The position numbers were made by a program, and so were the translations under genes. The notes beneath the pieces were generated by a model. The model was not told where the DNA came from and searched no databases. It saw only the letters and a program-made list of their open reading frames with translations. From contig NZ_UOOB01000001.1 in the NCBI RefSeq assembly GCF_900564145.1, positions 744,001 through 808,000 of the forward strand: a DNA stretch of 64,000 bases, given 5' to 3'. This document shows, in pieces, positions 8,899 through 17,581 of this stretch. Position 1 is the first letter of the stretch. Every line of letters begins with the position of its first letter. This stretch comes from Comamonas sp. lk (lineage in GTDB: Bacteria; Pseudomonadota; Gammaproteobacteria; Burkholderiales; Burkholderiaceae_C).

Positions 8899-10926
8899 AT
8901 GTTTAAAAAAATCTTGATTGCCAATCGCGGTGAAATCGCTTGCCGTGTGGCCGCTACTGCACGTCGCATGGGAGTCCAGACCGTGGCCGTGTACTCGGAC
9001 GCCGATGCCGGTGCCAAGCATGTGGCGGCCTGCGACGAGGCCGTGCACATTGGCGGCAGCGCCCCCAAGGACAGCTATCTGCGCTGGGAACGCATTCTGG
9101 AAGCCGCCAAGCAAACCGGTGCGGAGGCGATTCACCCCGGCTATGGCTTCCTCTCCGAGAACGAAGACTTTGCCAATGCCTGCGCAGCGGCCGGTCTGGT
9201 CTTCATCGGCCCGCCTGCCAGTGCGATTCGCGCCATGGGTTTGAAGGCCGAATCCAAGCAGCTGATGGAAAAAGCCAGCGTGCCCCTGGTGCCCGGCTAC
9301 CACGGCGCGGGTCAGGACCCGGCCATGCTGCACCAGGAAGCCGACCGCATCGGCTATCCGGTGCTGATCAAGGCTAGTGCCGGCGGCGGCGGCAAGGGCA
9401 TGCGTCTGGTCGAGACAAGCGAGGACTTTGCAGCCTCGCTGGATTCCTGCAAGCGCGAAGCCATCAACAGCTTTGGCAACGATGCGGTGCTGATCGAGAA
9501 ATATGTGCTGCGCCCGCGCCATATCGAAATCCAGGTCTTCGGCGACAAACTGGGCAACTGCGTTTACCTGTTCGAGCGCGATTGCTCGGTGCAGCGCCGC
9601 CACCAGAAGGTGCTGGAAGAAGCTCCGGCGCCCGGCATGACGCCTGCGCTGCGCCAGAAGATGGGCGAAGCCGCCGTGGCCGCCGCCAAGGCCGTGAACT
9701 ATGTGGGCGCGGGCACGGTGGAATTCATCGTTGAGCAGCCTGGCGGCTACGACCAGCCCGAGGCCATGAAGTTCTACTTCATGGAAATGAATACCCGCTT
9801 GCAGGTGGAGCACCCGGTGACCGAAGCCATCACCGGCGAAGACCTGGTGCAGTGGCAGCTGCTGGTGGCCAGTGGCAAGCCTTTGCCCAAGCAGCAAAGC
9901 GAGCTGAAGATCATCGGCCACGCCATCGAAGCGCGTATCTGTGCCGAGAACCCCGAAAACAACTTCCTGCCCGCCACCGGCACGCTGGCCGTGTACCGCA
10001 AGCCGGCGTGTTCCAGCTTTGAGATCAGCAATGTGCGCGTGGATGACGGCGTGCGCGAAGGCGATGCCATCAGCCCCTTCTACGACAGCATGATCGCCAA
10101 GCTCATCGTCCATGGCGACGACCGCGCCCAGGCGCTGGCACGCCTCGATGCGGCTCTGGCCCAAACCCATATCGTGGGCCTGACCACCAATGTGCAGTTT
10201 CTGCGCCAGGTGGCCAAGAGCCAGGCGTTCTCCAACGCCTTGCTGGACACGGCGCTGATCGAGCGCGAACGCGAGGCTTTGTTCGGCAAGGATCTGGTGG
10301 GCCGCGATCTGGCCGTGGCTGCCGCCATGGTGCATGAGCTGCAGCACGAACAGTCACTGCAGGGCGCCGATCCCTTCAGCCGCCGCGACGGCTGGCGCGT
10401 CTCCGGTCGCTACGAGCGCCAGTTCAGCTTCGCCTATCGTGGCGAGGAATTCAATGCCGGCCTGGCCTACGGACATGACGGCCAGACGTATCAAGTGGGC
10501 GTGGGCGAGGGCGAGAGCCGCAGCGAATTCGCGCTGCAGTGGCGCGCTCTGTCTGACGACCATCTGGAGCTGAACTGGGGTGGCGTGCGCACCGTGGTCG
10601 TGGTCCATGCACTGGGCGAGATGCTCTCGATCTTTACAGCTGCCGGCAGCACCCAGATCACCGAGGTGGACCAGCTGGCCCATGCGGCAGGTGGCGGCCA
10701 TGAAGGCGGACGACTGACTGCGCCCATGCCCGGCAAGGTGGTCTCGTTTGCGGTCAAGGCCGGTGAGAAGGTCAGCAAGGGCCAGCCGCTGGCGGTGATG
10801 GAAGCCATGAAGATGGAGCACACCATTGCGGCGCCCAGCGATGGCACGGTGGTGGAGCTGCTCTATGTGCCTGGCGACCAGGTGACGGAAGGCGCCGAGC
10901 TGCTGCGCATTGAAGTGACGGCCTGA
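8899..10926 (+). CDS. liuD: Methylcrotonyl-CoA carboxylase alpha (biotin carboxylase/biotin carrier) subunit
   Basis: 675 residues. Biotin carboxylase domain from residue 1 (KKILIANRGEIACRV), ATP-grasp glycine loop KASAGGGGKGM near 158, EMNTRLQVEHPVTE near 295, then a middle region and a C-terminal biotinyl domain with AMKMEH; the biotinylated lysine is Lys638. It carboxylates biotin with ATP and bicarbonate and works with the beta subunit at 5493-7100. A clear GGAG ribosome site precedes ATG 8899. The domain order and length match MccA/LiuD rather than acetyl-CoA carboxylase AccC, which lacks the fused carrier. Confidence 0.93.
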   Translation: MFKKILIANRGEIACRVAATARRMGVQTVAVYSDADAGAKHVAACDEAVHIGGSAPKDSYLRWERILEAAKQTGAEAIHPGYGFLSENEDFANACAAAGLVFIGPPASAIRAMGLKAESKQLMEKASVPLVPGYHGAGQDPAMLHQEADRIGYPVLIKASAGGGGKGMRLVETSEDFAASLDSCKREAINSFGNDAVLIEKYVLRPRHIEIQVFGDKLGNCVYLFERDCSVQRRHQKVLEEAPAPGMTPALRQKMGEAAVAAAKAVNYVGAGTVEFIVEQPGGYDQPEAMKFYFMEMNTRLQVEHPVTEAITGEDLVQWQLLVASGKPLPKQQSELKIIGHAIEARICAENPENNFLPATGTLAVYRKPACSSFEISNVRVDDGVREGDAISPFYDSMIAKLIVHGDDRAQALARLDAALAQTHIVGLTTNVQFLRQVAKSQAFSNALLDTALIEREREALFGKDLVGRDLAVAAAMVHELQHEQSLQGADPFSRRDGWRVSGRYERQFSFAYRGEEFNAGLAYGHDGQTYQVGVGEGESRSEFALQWRALSDDHLELNWGGVRTVVVVHALGEMLSIFTAAGSTQITEVDQLAHAAGGGHEGGRLTAPMPGKVVSFAVKAGEKVSKGQPLAVMEAMKMEHTIAAPSDGTVVELLYVPGDQVTEGAELLRIEVTA

Positions 10927-10964
10927 TAAGGCGTAGGGCGGCCGGGTTGAACTGTTTTACAAAA

Positions 10965-11056
10965 AGAGCGGCTTGCGCTGGTTGGTCAATGATTTCAGCC
11001 ATGTCTGATGCTGAAATTCAATGAAATAAAGCGCAGGAAGCTTCTTTTTTGATAGC
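10965..11056. repeat. Dispersed palindromic repeat, copy 2
   Basis: In the 187-bp gap before the GhrA-like gene. Outer arms gcggcttgcgct and agcgcaggaagct flank an inner 8-bp perfect stem ATTTCAGC (10992-10999) / GCTGAAAT (11010-11017). The layout matches copy 4 at 45684-45761 closely. The rest of the gap shows no gene. Confidence 0.5.
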
Positions 11057-11113
11057 GGGCCAATTGCCATCCACGTCTGCAGCACCGGCGCCAAACCGTT
11101 AGGCTTCGCATCT

Positions 11114-12037
11114 ATGAAAGTTCTATTTTGCTGTGACGATACGCGGCCCGAGCCTTGGCTCAAGGGCTTGTTCGATGCCTTGCCCGACGCCGAGGTAAGT
11201 ATCTGGGAGCCGGGCGCCGCCCAGGCCGACTATGCGTTGGTCTGGGCTCCGCCCCAGCAGTTCATCGACGAGCAGGCGGCAGGCCTCAAAGCCATGTTCA
11301 ACATAGGCGCTGGCGTGGACGCCTTGCTGCGCCTGGAAGTGCCCGCTGCGCTGCCGGTTTACCGTCTGGAAGATGCTGGCATGTCGGTGCAGATGGCCGA
11401 ATATGTGGCGCAGGCCGTGATCCGCTTCTTCAGAGGGCTGGATCGGTACGAAGCCGATATGGCGCAAGGCATCTGGCAGCACCAGCGCAACCCTCGACGT
11501 GCCGACTATCCCGTGGGCGTGATGGGCCTGGGCAAGATGGGCGAGCGTGTGGCCAAGGCGCTGACGGTGTTTGACTTCCCGGTCAATGGCTGGAGCCGCT
11601 CGCCGCGCGAGCTGGACGGTGTGAAGTGCTTTAGCGGCACCGAAAACCTCGATGCCTTCCTGTCCGAAACCCGTGTTCTGGTCAATCTGCTGCCTTTGCA
11701 TGACGAGACGCGCGACATCATCAATGCCCGCAGCCTGGCGCTGCTGCAGCCCGGCGCCTATGTCATCAACGTGGGCCGTGGCGGCCATCTGGTCGATGCA
11801 GACCTGATCGCGCAGATCGACGCCGGTCATGTCAGCGGCGCCATGCTGGATGTCTTCCGTGAAGAGCCGCTGCCCGCAGATCACCCTTTCTGGGCGCACG
11901 AAAAAATCATTCTCACCCCCCATACCTCGGCCCGCACGCTGGCGGCCGACAGCATTGCCCAGATCACCGGCAAGGTGGCGGCCATGAGCCGGGGCGAGCC
12001 GGTCACAGGGCGCGTAGACCTTGGACGTGGCTATTGA
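11114..12037 (+). CDS. ghrA: Glyoxylate/hydroxypyruvate reductase A-like 2-hydroxyacid dehydrogenase
   Basis: 307 residues, the GhrA length. NAD(P)-binding turn GVMGLGKMGERVAKAL, catalytic Arg region in INVGRGGHLVDADL, Glu in FREEPLPADHPFW and His in LTPHTSARTL are present, in the order of D-isomer-specific 2-hydroxyacid dehydrogenases. It would reduce glyoxylate or hydroxypyruvate (or a related 2-oxoacid) with NAD(P)H. It lies between the carboxylase and HMG-CoA lyase genes, 20 bp from the latter, so it is probably part of the same transcript although no step of leucine breakdown needs it. Confidence 0.85.
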   Translation: MKVLFCCDDTRPEPWLKGLFDALPDAEVSIWEPGAAQADYALVWAPPQQFIDEQAAGLKAMFNIGAGVDALLRLEVPAALPVYRLEDAGMSVQMAEYVAQAVIRFFRGLDRYEADMAQGIWQHQRNPRRADYPVGVMGLGKMGERVAKALTVFDFPVNGWSRSPRELDGVKCFSGTENLDAFLSETRVLVNLLPLHDETRDIINARSLALLQPGAYVINVGRGGHLVDADLIAQIDAGHVSGAMLDVFREEPLPADHPFWAHEKIILTPHTSARTLAADSIAQITGKVAAMSRGEPVTGRVDLGRGY

Positions 12038-12057
12038 GCATTAATCAGGAGCACTGA

Positions 12058-12966
12058 ATGAACTATCCCGCACGCGTGAAAATCATCGACGTAGGCCCGC
12101 GCGACGGGCTGCAGAACGAAAAGCAGCCTGTGCCTGCGGCCGTCAAGATTGCACTGGTGCACAAGCTGCAGGAGGCCGGTCTCAAGGAGATCGAGGTCAC
12201 CAGCTATGTCTCGCCCAAATGGGTGCCGCAGATGGCGGACAACGCCGAGGTCATGGCCGGCATCACGCGCGCCAGCGGGGTGCTTTATTCGGTGCTCACG
12301 CCCAATCTGAAGGGTTTTGAGGCGGCGGTTGCTTCCAGGCCCGACGAGATCGTGGTGTTTGGCGCGGCCAGCGAGGCCTTCAGCCAGAAGAACATCAACT
12401 GCAGCATTGCCGAGAGCATCGATCGCTTTGCCCCCGTGGTCGAAGCCGCGCTGGCCCAAGGCATTGCCGTGCGTGGAGCCATGAGCTGCACCGTGGGCTG
12501 CCCTTACGAAGGGGAGATTGCGCCCGAGCGTGTGTCCTATCTGGCAGGCCTGATGAAGGGCATTGGCGTGCAGCGCGTGGATGTGGCCGACACCATTGGC
12601 GTGGGCACGCCTCTCAAGGTGCAAAAAGCGCTGGAAGCCACGCTGGCGCATTTCCCTATCGACGCGATTTCCGGGCATTTTCACGATACCTATGGTCAGG
12701 CTTTGAGCAACACGCTGGCGGCGCTGCAGCTGGGGGTGTGGAACTTTCAGTCCTCGGTGGCAGGCCTGGGCGGCTGCCCGTATGCCAAGGGCGCCACGGG
12801 CAATGTGGCGACCGAGGATGTGGTCTATCTGCTGCAGGGGCTGGGCATTGAAACCGGCATCGACCTCGACAAGTTAATCGATGCCGGCCAGTTCATCAGC
12901 GAGCATCTGGGTCGCCCCACGCAATCGCGGGTGGCCAAGGCTTTGCTGGCCAAACGTGGGGCCTGA
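12058..12966 (+). CDS. mvaB: Hydroxymethylglutaryl-CoA lyase
   Basis: 302 residues. DVGPRDGLQNEKQPVP is the start of the HMGL-like TIM barrel with the metal and substrate residues; GHFHDTYGQALSN gives the metal-binding His pair; GLGGCPYAKGATGNVATED is the HMG-CoA lyase signature with the active-site Cys. It splits HMG-CoA to acetyl-CoA and acetoacetate, the last step of leucine degradation. A GGAG ribosome site is 9 bases before ATG. In Pseudomonas the orthologue is called LiuE. Confidence 0.93.
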   Translation: MNYPARVKIIDVGPRDGLQNEKQPVPAAVKIALVHKLQEAGLKEIEVTSYVSPKWVPQMADNAEVMAGITRASGVLYSVLTPNLKGFEAAVASRPDEIVVFGAASEAFSQKNINCSIAESIDRFAPVVEAALAQGIAVRGAMSCTVGCPYEGEIAPERVSYLAGLMKGIGVQRVDVADTIGVGTPLKVQKALEATLAHFPIDAISGHFHDTYGQALSNTLAALQLGVWNFQSSVAGLGGCPYAKGATGNVATEDVVYLLQGLGIETGIDLDKLIDAGQFISEHLGRPTQSRVAKALLAKRGA

Positions 12967-13015
12967 TATCGCCCTGGCATGACGGCGGTGCATGGGCGTT
13001 GGTACCATCACGCCC

Positions 13016-13558
13016 ATGCAAGCGAGATCATGTTTTTCACGGGCCGTGGTGGTGGCCGCCTCGGCCATGCTGTGGGGCTGCAGCACCATGGATGCGCAGG
13101 AATGCCGGGATACGGACTGGGCCTATCTGGGGCAGCTGGATGCCATGGAAGGCAAACAGGATCTGAAAACCCGCGCCCAACGCCATTTCAGAACCTGCAA
13201 GGACCAGGGCGTGCAGATGGATGCGCGCGCTTATCAGCAAGGCTGGATGCGCGGCTTGCGGGACTTTTGCACCCCGCAAAGCGGCAAGGCCTATGCGGAG
13301 CAAGGCCTGCGCTTTCAGCCCGGCTATTGCCCGGCGCAGCTGGAGGCGGCATTTTTGGACGGTTACAGTCCTGCGCGTGAGCGCTACGATGCCCAGCAGT
13401 CCGCGCTGGAGCTGGAACGGCGCATAGAGGCCAAGAAAAAAGAGTTGCGCGAGGCGCGCAACGCCAAGAACAGCGCTGGCCATATTGCCTATGTGCAAAA
13501 GGACTTGCGCGATTTGCAGCTGGAGCTGGTGCAGCTCAAACTCAGGCTGGCGCAGTAG
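13016..13558 (+). CDS. DUF2799 lipoprotein
   Basis: 180 residues. The N-terminus MQARSCFSRAVVVAASAM is basic then hydrophobic and ends at a lipobox LWGC, so the mature protein would begin at a lipid-modified Cys at about residue 22. The body has conserved cysteines and the pattern CRDTDWAYLGQLDA...YQQGWMRGLRDFC typical of DUF2799. A charged coiled coil fills the C-terminus (about 125-180). Role unknown. An ATG 24 bases upstream is possible but would lengthen the signal peptide. Confidence 0.75.
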   Translation: MQARSCFSRAVVVAASAMLWGCSTMDAQECRDTDWAYLGQLDAMEGKQDLKTRAQRHFRTCKDQGVQMDARAYQQGWMRGLRDFCTPQSGKAYAEQGLRFQPGYCPAQLEAAFLDGYSPARERYDAQQSALELERRIEAKKKELREARNAKNSAGHIAYVQKDLRDLQLELVQLKLRLAQ

Positions 13559-13600
13559 GAATCAAGGCGCTGCGTTGCCGCAGTGCGTCTCAGGAAAACA

Positions 13601-14101
13601 ATGATGTGTGGATCAGAACTTCATGCGCTGCCCGAAGGTGTGCAGCGCGTCAGCCGCTTTTTGCAGGATGCCGGTCATCCTCATGCGCCGCAGATGCTCG
13701 ACGGAGCGGCGCGTACCGCGCAAGAGGCGGCCGACCAGCTCAGCATTCTGGTGGGGCAGGTGGCCAAGAGCATCATTTTCAAGCGCCGCATGGATGGCGT
13801 GGCCGTGCTGGTCGTGACTTCGGGCGACAAGCGCGTGGATGAGAAAAAAGTGGCCGCCCTGGTCGGACCGATTGGCCGTGCCGATGCCGAGTTTGTCAAA
13901 AGCAGCACCGGCTTTTCGATTGGTGGCGTGAGCCCTGTGGCGCACGCCAGCAAGGTGGTGACTCTGATGGATATGGAGTTGCAGCGCTTTGATACGGTGT
14001 GGGCCGCAGCCGGTCACCCTTTTGGTGTTTTTCCCGCGTCGCCGGTGCAGCTGCAGCAGCTGACGGACGCTCCCTGGTCGGATGTGGTGGTACAGGCATG
14101 A
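13601..14101 (+). CDS. YbaK/EbsC-family aminoacyl-tRNA deacylase
   Basis: 166 residues of YbaK/ProRS-insertion fold: QLSILVGQVAKSIIFKRR contains the conserved lysine, followed by VLVVTSGDKRVDEKKVAAL and SIGGVSPVAH, the GxxPxGH-like loop. Family members hydrolyse mischarged tRNA in trans, such as Cys- or Ala-tRNA(Pro). Specificity is not clear. AGGA lies 5 bases before ATG 13601; ATG 13604 is equally possible. Its stop overlaps the next start (ATGA), so the two are translationally coupled. Confidence 0.8.
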   Translation: MMCGSELHALPEGVQRVSRFLQDAGHPHAPQMLDGAARTAQEAADQLSILVGQVAKSIIFKRRMDGVAVLVVTSGDKRVDEKKVAALVGPIGRADAEFVKSSTGFSIGGVSPVAHASKVVTLMDMELQRFDTVWAAAGHPFGVFPASPVQLQQLTDAPWSDVVVQA

Positions 14102-14379
14102 GTACAGAAATTCTTCAAGAACAGCAAGCGCAACAACTGGTGCAACTGGCCAACAAGGCCGAGGTGGCGCTGGTCTGGGCCGAGGCCGATCAACCCGTGG
14201 CCTCGCCCTGTATTAATGTCTGCCGTATGACGCAAGACCGCAGCCACTGCCAGGGCTGCTTCAGAACGATTGACGAAATTCGAGCCTGGTCCAAGGGCGA
14301 TAACGAGCTGCGCCTGCAGACCTGGAGCACGCTGTTGCAGCGTGCCGGCCTGAAGGACCCGCGGGAAGCACAGATCTAA
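14098..14379 (+). CDS. DUF1289 small cysteine-motif protein
   Basis: 93 residues. The segment SPCINVCRMTQDRSHCQGCFRTIDEIRAW has the four-cysteine C-x3-C-x(n)-C-x2-C pattern of DUF1289, a short Fe-S or zinc-like domain of unknown role. The start overlaps the YbaK stop by 4 bases, and the DsbA-fold isomerase follows 34 bp later. Confidence 0.8.
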   Translation: MSTEILQEQQAQQLVQLANKAEVALVWAEADQPVASPCINVCRMTQDRSHCQGCFRTIDEIRAWSKGDNELRLQTWSTLLQRAGLKDPREAQI

Positions 14380-14413
14380 GCGCAAACCCAAGCACAACCA
14401 AAGGCGAGCTGGT

Positions 14414-15049
14414 ATGAAACACATCAGGTTCTATCTGGATTTTGTCTCGCCCTATGCCTGGCTGGCCTTGCAGCAAATGCCCAAGGCCTTGCAGGGCCTG
14501 AGCTATCACGTGGAATACCGCCCGGTGCTGCTGGGGGCCTTGCTGCAGAACAACAGCAACCCCGGCCCGGCCGGCATACCGGCCAAGCGCGCCTGGACTT
14601 ACCGACATGTGAGCTGGCTGGGCCATTCCCTGGGCGTGGAGTTGCAGATGCCGGCCCAGCATCCGTTCAAGCCGATTGCCTTGCTGCGGCTGGCGCTGGC
14701 CCATGGGCGCGATGGCTGCATCAACCGCTTTGTGGCCCAGTCCGTGATGCAGCATGTCTGGGTGGGCGGCCAAGATGCCAATGATCTCCAGCGCATGCAA
14801 CAGTTGCGAACCCTGCTACAGGATCAGAAGCATCACAACGAGGGCGGTGACGAGGTCAAGCAGTGCTTGCGTGCCAATACCGATCAGGCGCAGCAGGCCG
14901 GCGTGTTCGGCGTGCCGGCCTGGGAGGTCGACGGTCATGTCTTCTGGGGGCTGGATGCCCTGCCCATGCTGCGCAGCTATCTGCAAGGCGACAGCTGGTT
15001 TGATGGGCATTGGCAGGCGGAGGCCGAAGTGGAATCCGGCCTGAGCTAA
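14414..15049 (+). CDS. 2-hydroxychromene-2-carboxylate isomerase / DsbA-family protein
   Basis: 211 residues. The start MKHIRFYLDFVSPYAWLALQQ carries the Ser (FVSPYA) used by glutathione-dependent HCCA isomerases in place of the DsbA CxxC; GVFGVPAWEVDGHVFWGLDALPML is the cis-Pro and C-terminal motif. Kappa-GST fold. In naphthalene breakdown such enzymes isomerise 2-hydroxychromene-2-carboxylate; most chromosomal copies have unknown substrates. No other aromatic pathway gene lies beside it. Confidence 0.82.
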   Translation: MKHIRFYLDFVSPYAWLALQQMPKALQGLSYHVEYRPVLLGALLQNNSNPGPAGIPAKRAWTYRHVSWLGHSLGVELQMPAQHPFKPIALLRLALAHGRDGCINRFVAQSVMQHVWVGGQDANDLQRMQQLRTLLQDQKHHNEGGDEVKQCLRANTDQAQQAGVFGVPAWEVDGHVFWGLDALPMLRSYLQGDSWFDGHWQAEAEVESGLS

Positions 15050-15071
15050 GGCCAGTCCAGCCGCCTCAGCC

Positions 15072-16193
15072 TTACTGCGCGGCCGCCAGCTTGCCTGCGC
15101 CGCGATAGCGCTCCAGCCAGTGGGCGTAGGGGGCGGGCAGCGTCCAGTCGGGGCGCTCGGTGCTCAGGGTCTGGGCCAGCTGATAGACGTAATGCGGGTT
15201 GGCCAGATGGGCGCGGCCTATCATGACCAGATCGATCTGGCCGTCGGCCACCACGCGCTCGGCAATGCGGGCATCATCCATGCCCCAGCTCGATGCCACG
15301 GGCAGGCCGGCCTCGCGGCTCACGCGCTGGGCGATGGGGGCCAGGAAAGCGGGTGTGCCCCAGGGAATCTTCACATCGGGAATCACGAAGTTGACGCTGA
15401 CGTTGAGCAGGTCCAGGCCGCGCTCGCGCATCTGTCGGGTGACGGCGATGGATTCTTCCAGGGTTTGCTCGTCGCGGCCGTCGTACTCGATGACGCCGAA
15501 ACGTGCCGTCAGCGGCAGGTGTTCGGGCCAGACTTGGCGTACGGCAGCCACGGTTTCCAGCAGAAAGCGGGCGCGGTTGTCATAGCTGCCGCCATAGGCA
15601 TCGCTGCGCTGGTTGCTGTGAGCGGAGAAAAAGCTCTGCGCCAGATAGCCGTGGGCAAAGTGCAACTCCAGCCATTCAAAGCCTGCCTCCAGCGCACGAC
15701 GGGCTGCGGCTACAAAGTCGGCCTGCACGCGGGCGATATCTTCCAGCGTCATGGCGCGCGGCACGCGCGGCAGTCCGCCGCCAAAAGCAATGGCCGATGG
15801 CGCGATGGGCTGCCAGCCACGCGCATCCCCTTCGGCAATGTGATCGTCGCCTTCCCAGGGATTGTTGGCGCTGGCCTTGCGTCCGGCATGGCCGATCTGG
15901 ATGCCGGGCACGGCGCCTGCGGCCTTGATGCCGGCGGCAATGCGGGACATGCCTTCGATCTGGCCGTCGTTCCACAGCCCGGTGCAGTCCGGCGAAATGC
16001 GGCCTTCGGGCGAGACGCCGGTGGCTTCGACGATCACCAGTCCGGCACCGCCGCGCGCCATGGATGCGTAGTGAACCTGATGCCAGTCATTGCTGAGGCC
16101 GTCGACGGCGCTGTACTGGCACATGGGCGGGATGGCGATGCGGTTGCGCAGGGTCAGGCTTTTGAGAGTGAAAGGAGTAAAGAGTGCGGACAT
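15072..16193 (-). CDS. NADH:flavin oxidoreductase, Old Yellow Enzyme family (YqjM/XenA type)
   Basis: 373 residues from MSALFTPFTLKSLTLRNRI. NRIAIPPMCQYSA has the Cys of the YqjM class; GGAGLVIVEATGVSPEGRIS, IQIGHAGRKAS with the His-Ala-Gly-Arg loop, and HFAHGYLAQSFFS follow; GRAHLANP is the phosphate-binding end. FMN-dependent reduction of activated C=C bonds or nitro compounds. A good AAGGAG-like site precedes the chosen start. It is divergent from a LysR regulator (16537), its likely controller (inference). Confidence 0.88.
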   Translation of the reverse strand: MSALFTPFTLKSLTLRNRIAIPPMCQYSAVDGLSNDWHQVHYASMARGGAGLVIVEATGVSPEGRISPDCTGLWNDGQIEGMSRIAAGIKAAGAVPGIQIGHAGRKASANNPWEGDDHIAEGDARGWQPIAPSAIAFGGGLPRVPRAMTLEDIARVQADFVAAARRALEAGFEWLELHFAHGYLAQSFFSAHSNQRSDAYGGSYDNRARFLLETVAAVRQVWPEHLPLTARFGVIEYDGRDEQTLEESIAVTRQMRERGLDLLNVSVNFVIPDVKIPWGTPAFLAPIAQRVSREAGLPVASSWGMDDARIAERVVADGQIDLVMIGRAHLANPHYVYQLAQTLSTERPDWTLPAPYAHWLERYRGAGKLAAAQ

Positions 16194-16256
16194 GGAAAAA
16201 TGCTGCGGGTGGGGGAGGGGAATGGCCTGGCGTTGTCGCCGGACATGTTTAAGAAC

Positions 16257-16342
16257 TTGATAGCGATTGGCGCTTGTCATTCCTGGCTTGTGGAATGAAA
16301 TGCATCTTGAAACGATGTGTTTCAAGCGGTAGCTGCTATCAA
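16257..16342. repeat. Dispersed palindromic repeat, copy 3 (structured)
   Basis: Outer arms TTGATAGC (16257-16264) and GCTATCAA (16335-16342) are perfect inverted repeats, with GCGCTTG and CAAGCGG just inside. Two inner hairpins are perfect: TCATTCC/GGAATGA (16277-16298) and CTTGAAAC/GTTTCAAG (16306-16326). It lies in the 343-bp divergent gap between the OYE and LysR genes; the rest of that gap should hold both promoters. Confidence 0.6.
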
Positions 16343-16525
16343 AAAATGAAAGGCCAAAATCAGACCGAAACGGCTGAGATGCGCAGGCTCTGGGCGACGG
16401 TCTGGTTGGAGGCGAAATTTTCTGTCGTGCCCCGCACATGGTCGGCGGGCCAATGAATGCAATGCATGCAGGGGTTCTGTGTGCGGGGAAGGCATGAATC
16501 ATCGGGGCTGTGTTGAAATAAATCC

Positions 16526-16542
16526 AATCGATATTTGTGATT
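16526..16542. promoter_or_regulatory. Candidate LysR-type box (AATC-N9-GATT)
   Basis: AATC and GATT are inverted and nine bases apart, which fits the T-N11-A rule for LysR-type regulators. It overlaps the upstream GTG start candidate of the LysR gene, suggesting autoregulation and favouring the later GTG at 16552 as start. Pattern evidence only. Confidence 0.3.
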
Positions 16543-17472
16543 TATGACATCGTGCCGTCTGATATCAAGAATCTGGACCTGAACCTGCTCAAAGCGCTTG
16601 ACGCGCTGCTGGACGAGCGCAGCGTGACGCGCGCTGCCGAGCGTTTGTCGCTGACCCAGCCTGCGGTCAGCGGCATGTTGACGCGGCTGCGTGAGAGCTT
16701 CGGCGATCCGCTGTTTGTGCGCACGCAGCGCGGCATCGCCCCCACCTTGCGCGCCCAGGCGCTGGCCGGGCCGCTCAAGGAGCTGTTGTGCAATGCCGAG
16801 GCGCTGCTGCGCCCCCAGGCTTTTGATCCGGCCACGGCAAAGATGACGCTGCGCATCGCTGCCACCGATTACGCGTTGCAGGCCGTGGTGCTGCCGTTTC
16901 TGGCCGTGCTGCGTCAGCGTGCGCCCGGTCTGTGCGTGGCTGTGGTGCCGGCCCAGCATCTGCCGCTGCACGAGCGGCTGGAGCGCGGCGATATCGATCT
17001 GGCGCTGATCACGCCGGAGAACACCGCGCCGGATCTGCACGCACGCCGTCTGTTCGATGAGCACTATGTCTGCGTGATGCGGGCCGATCATCCCGATGCA
17101 CGCAGGCGCAGCTTGTCGCTGGCGCGCTTTTGCGCCCTGGACCATGCCCTGGTTTCCTATGGCGGCGGCAGCTTTCGCGGCGTGACGGATGAGGCGCTGG
17201 AGCGCCTGGGGCGGCAGCGGCGCGTGGCGGTGTCGGTCACCAGCTTTCTGGTGTTGCCCGAGATACTGCGCAGCAGCGATCTGATTGCCGTCGTGCCGCG
17301 GCGTCTGGTCAGGCCGGATTCGGGTCTGGTGGTGCTGGAGCCGCCGTTGGAGATCCCCGGCTTCACCAAGACGGCGGCCTGGCATGAGCGCACCCATCGC
17401 TCGCCAGGCCACCAGTGGGCGCGGGAGCTGCTGTTCGAGTTGGCGCAGGCCGACGCGCTGGCCGCGCTATGA
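16537..17472 (+). CDS. LysR-family transcriptional regulator
   Basis: 311 residues as drawn. Winged helix-turn-helix at the N-terminus (LDLNLLKALDALLDERSVTRAAERLSLTQ, split by the turn, then AVSGMLTRLRE and DPLFVRTQRGI), followed by a periplasmic-binding-like effector domain. The 16537 start is GTG; a second GTG at 16552 gives MPSDIKNLDLNLL, which fits family length better. No strong ribosome site precedes either. It is divergent from the Old Yellow Enzyme and convergent with actP. The residue pattern AATDYALQAVVLP resembles the NodD/PcpR-like branch. Confidence 0.85.
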   Translation: MIYDIVPSDIKNLDLNLLKALDALLDERSVTRAAERLSLTQPAVSGMLTRLRESFGDPLFVRTQRGIAPTLRAQALAGPLKELLCNAEALLRPQAFDPATAKMTLRIAATDYALQAVVLPFLAVLRQRAPGLCVAVVPAQHLPLHERLERGDIDLALITPENTAPDLHARRLFDEHYVCVMRADHPDARRRSLSLARFCALDHALVSYGGGSFRGVTDEALERLGRQRRVAVSVTSFLVLPEILRSSDLIAVVPRRLVRPDSGLVVLEPPLEIPGFTKTAAWHERTHRSPGHQWARELLFELAQADALAAL

Positions 17473-17477
17473 AAATA

Positions 17478-17508
17478 GCCCGCAGAAACAGCCGTGTTTC
17501 ATGCGGGC
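17478..17508 (-). terminator. Terminator between convergent lysR and actP
   Basis: GCCCGCA-GAAAC and GTTTC-A-TGCGGGC form a 12-pair stem with one bulge around a 6-base loop. Read on the minus strand it is followed by TATTTTC, so it can end the actP transcript; it probably works for lysR too. A second hairpin, GGCCCG/CGGGCC at 17553-17573, lies between it and the actP stop. Confidence 0.6.
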
Positions 17509-17581
17509 CAGTCGAGGCAATCGTCAACACGTTCTCAGCGCTGCGGTAGCGAGGCCCGGCATTGCGTCGGGCCATCCCTCA

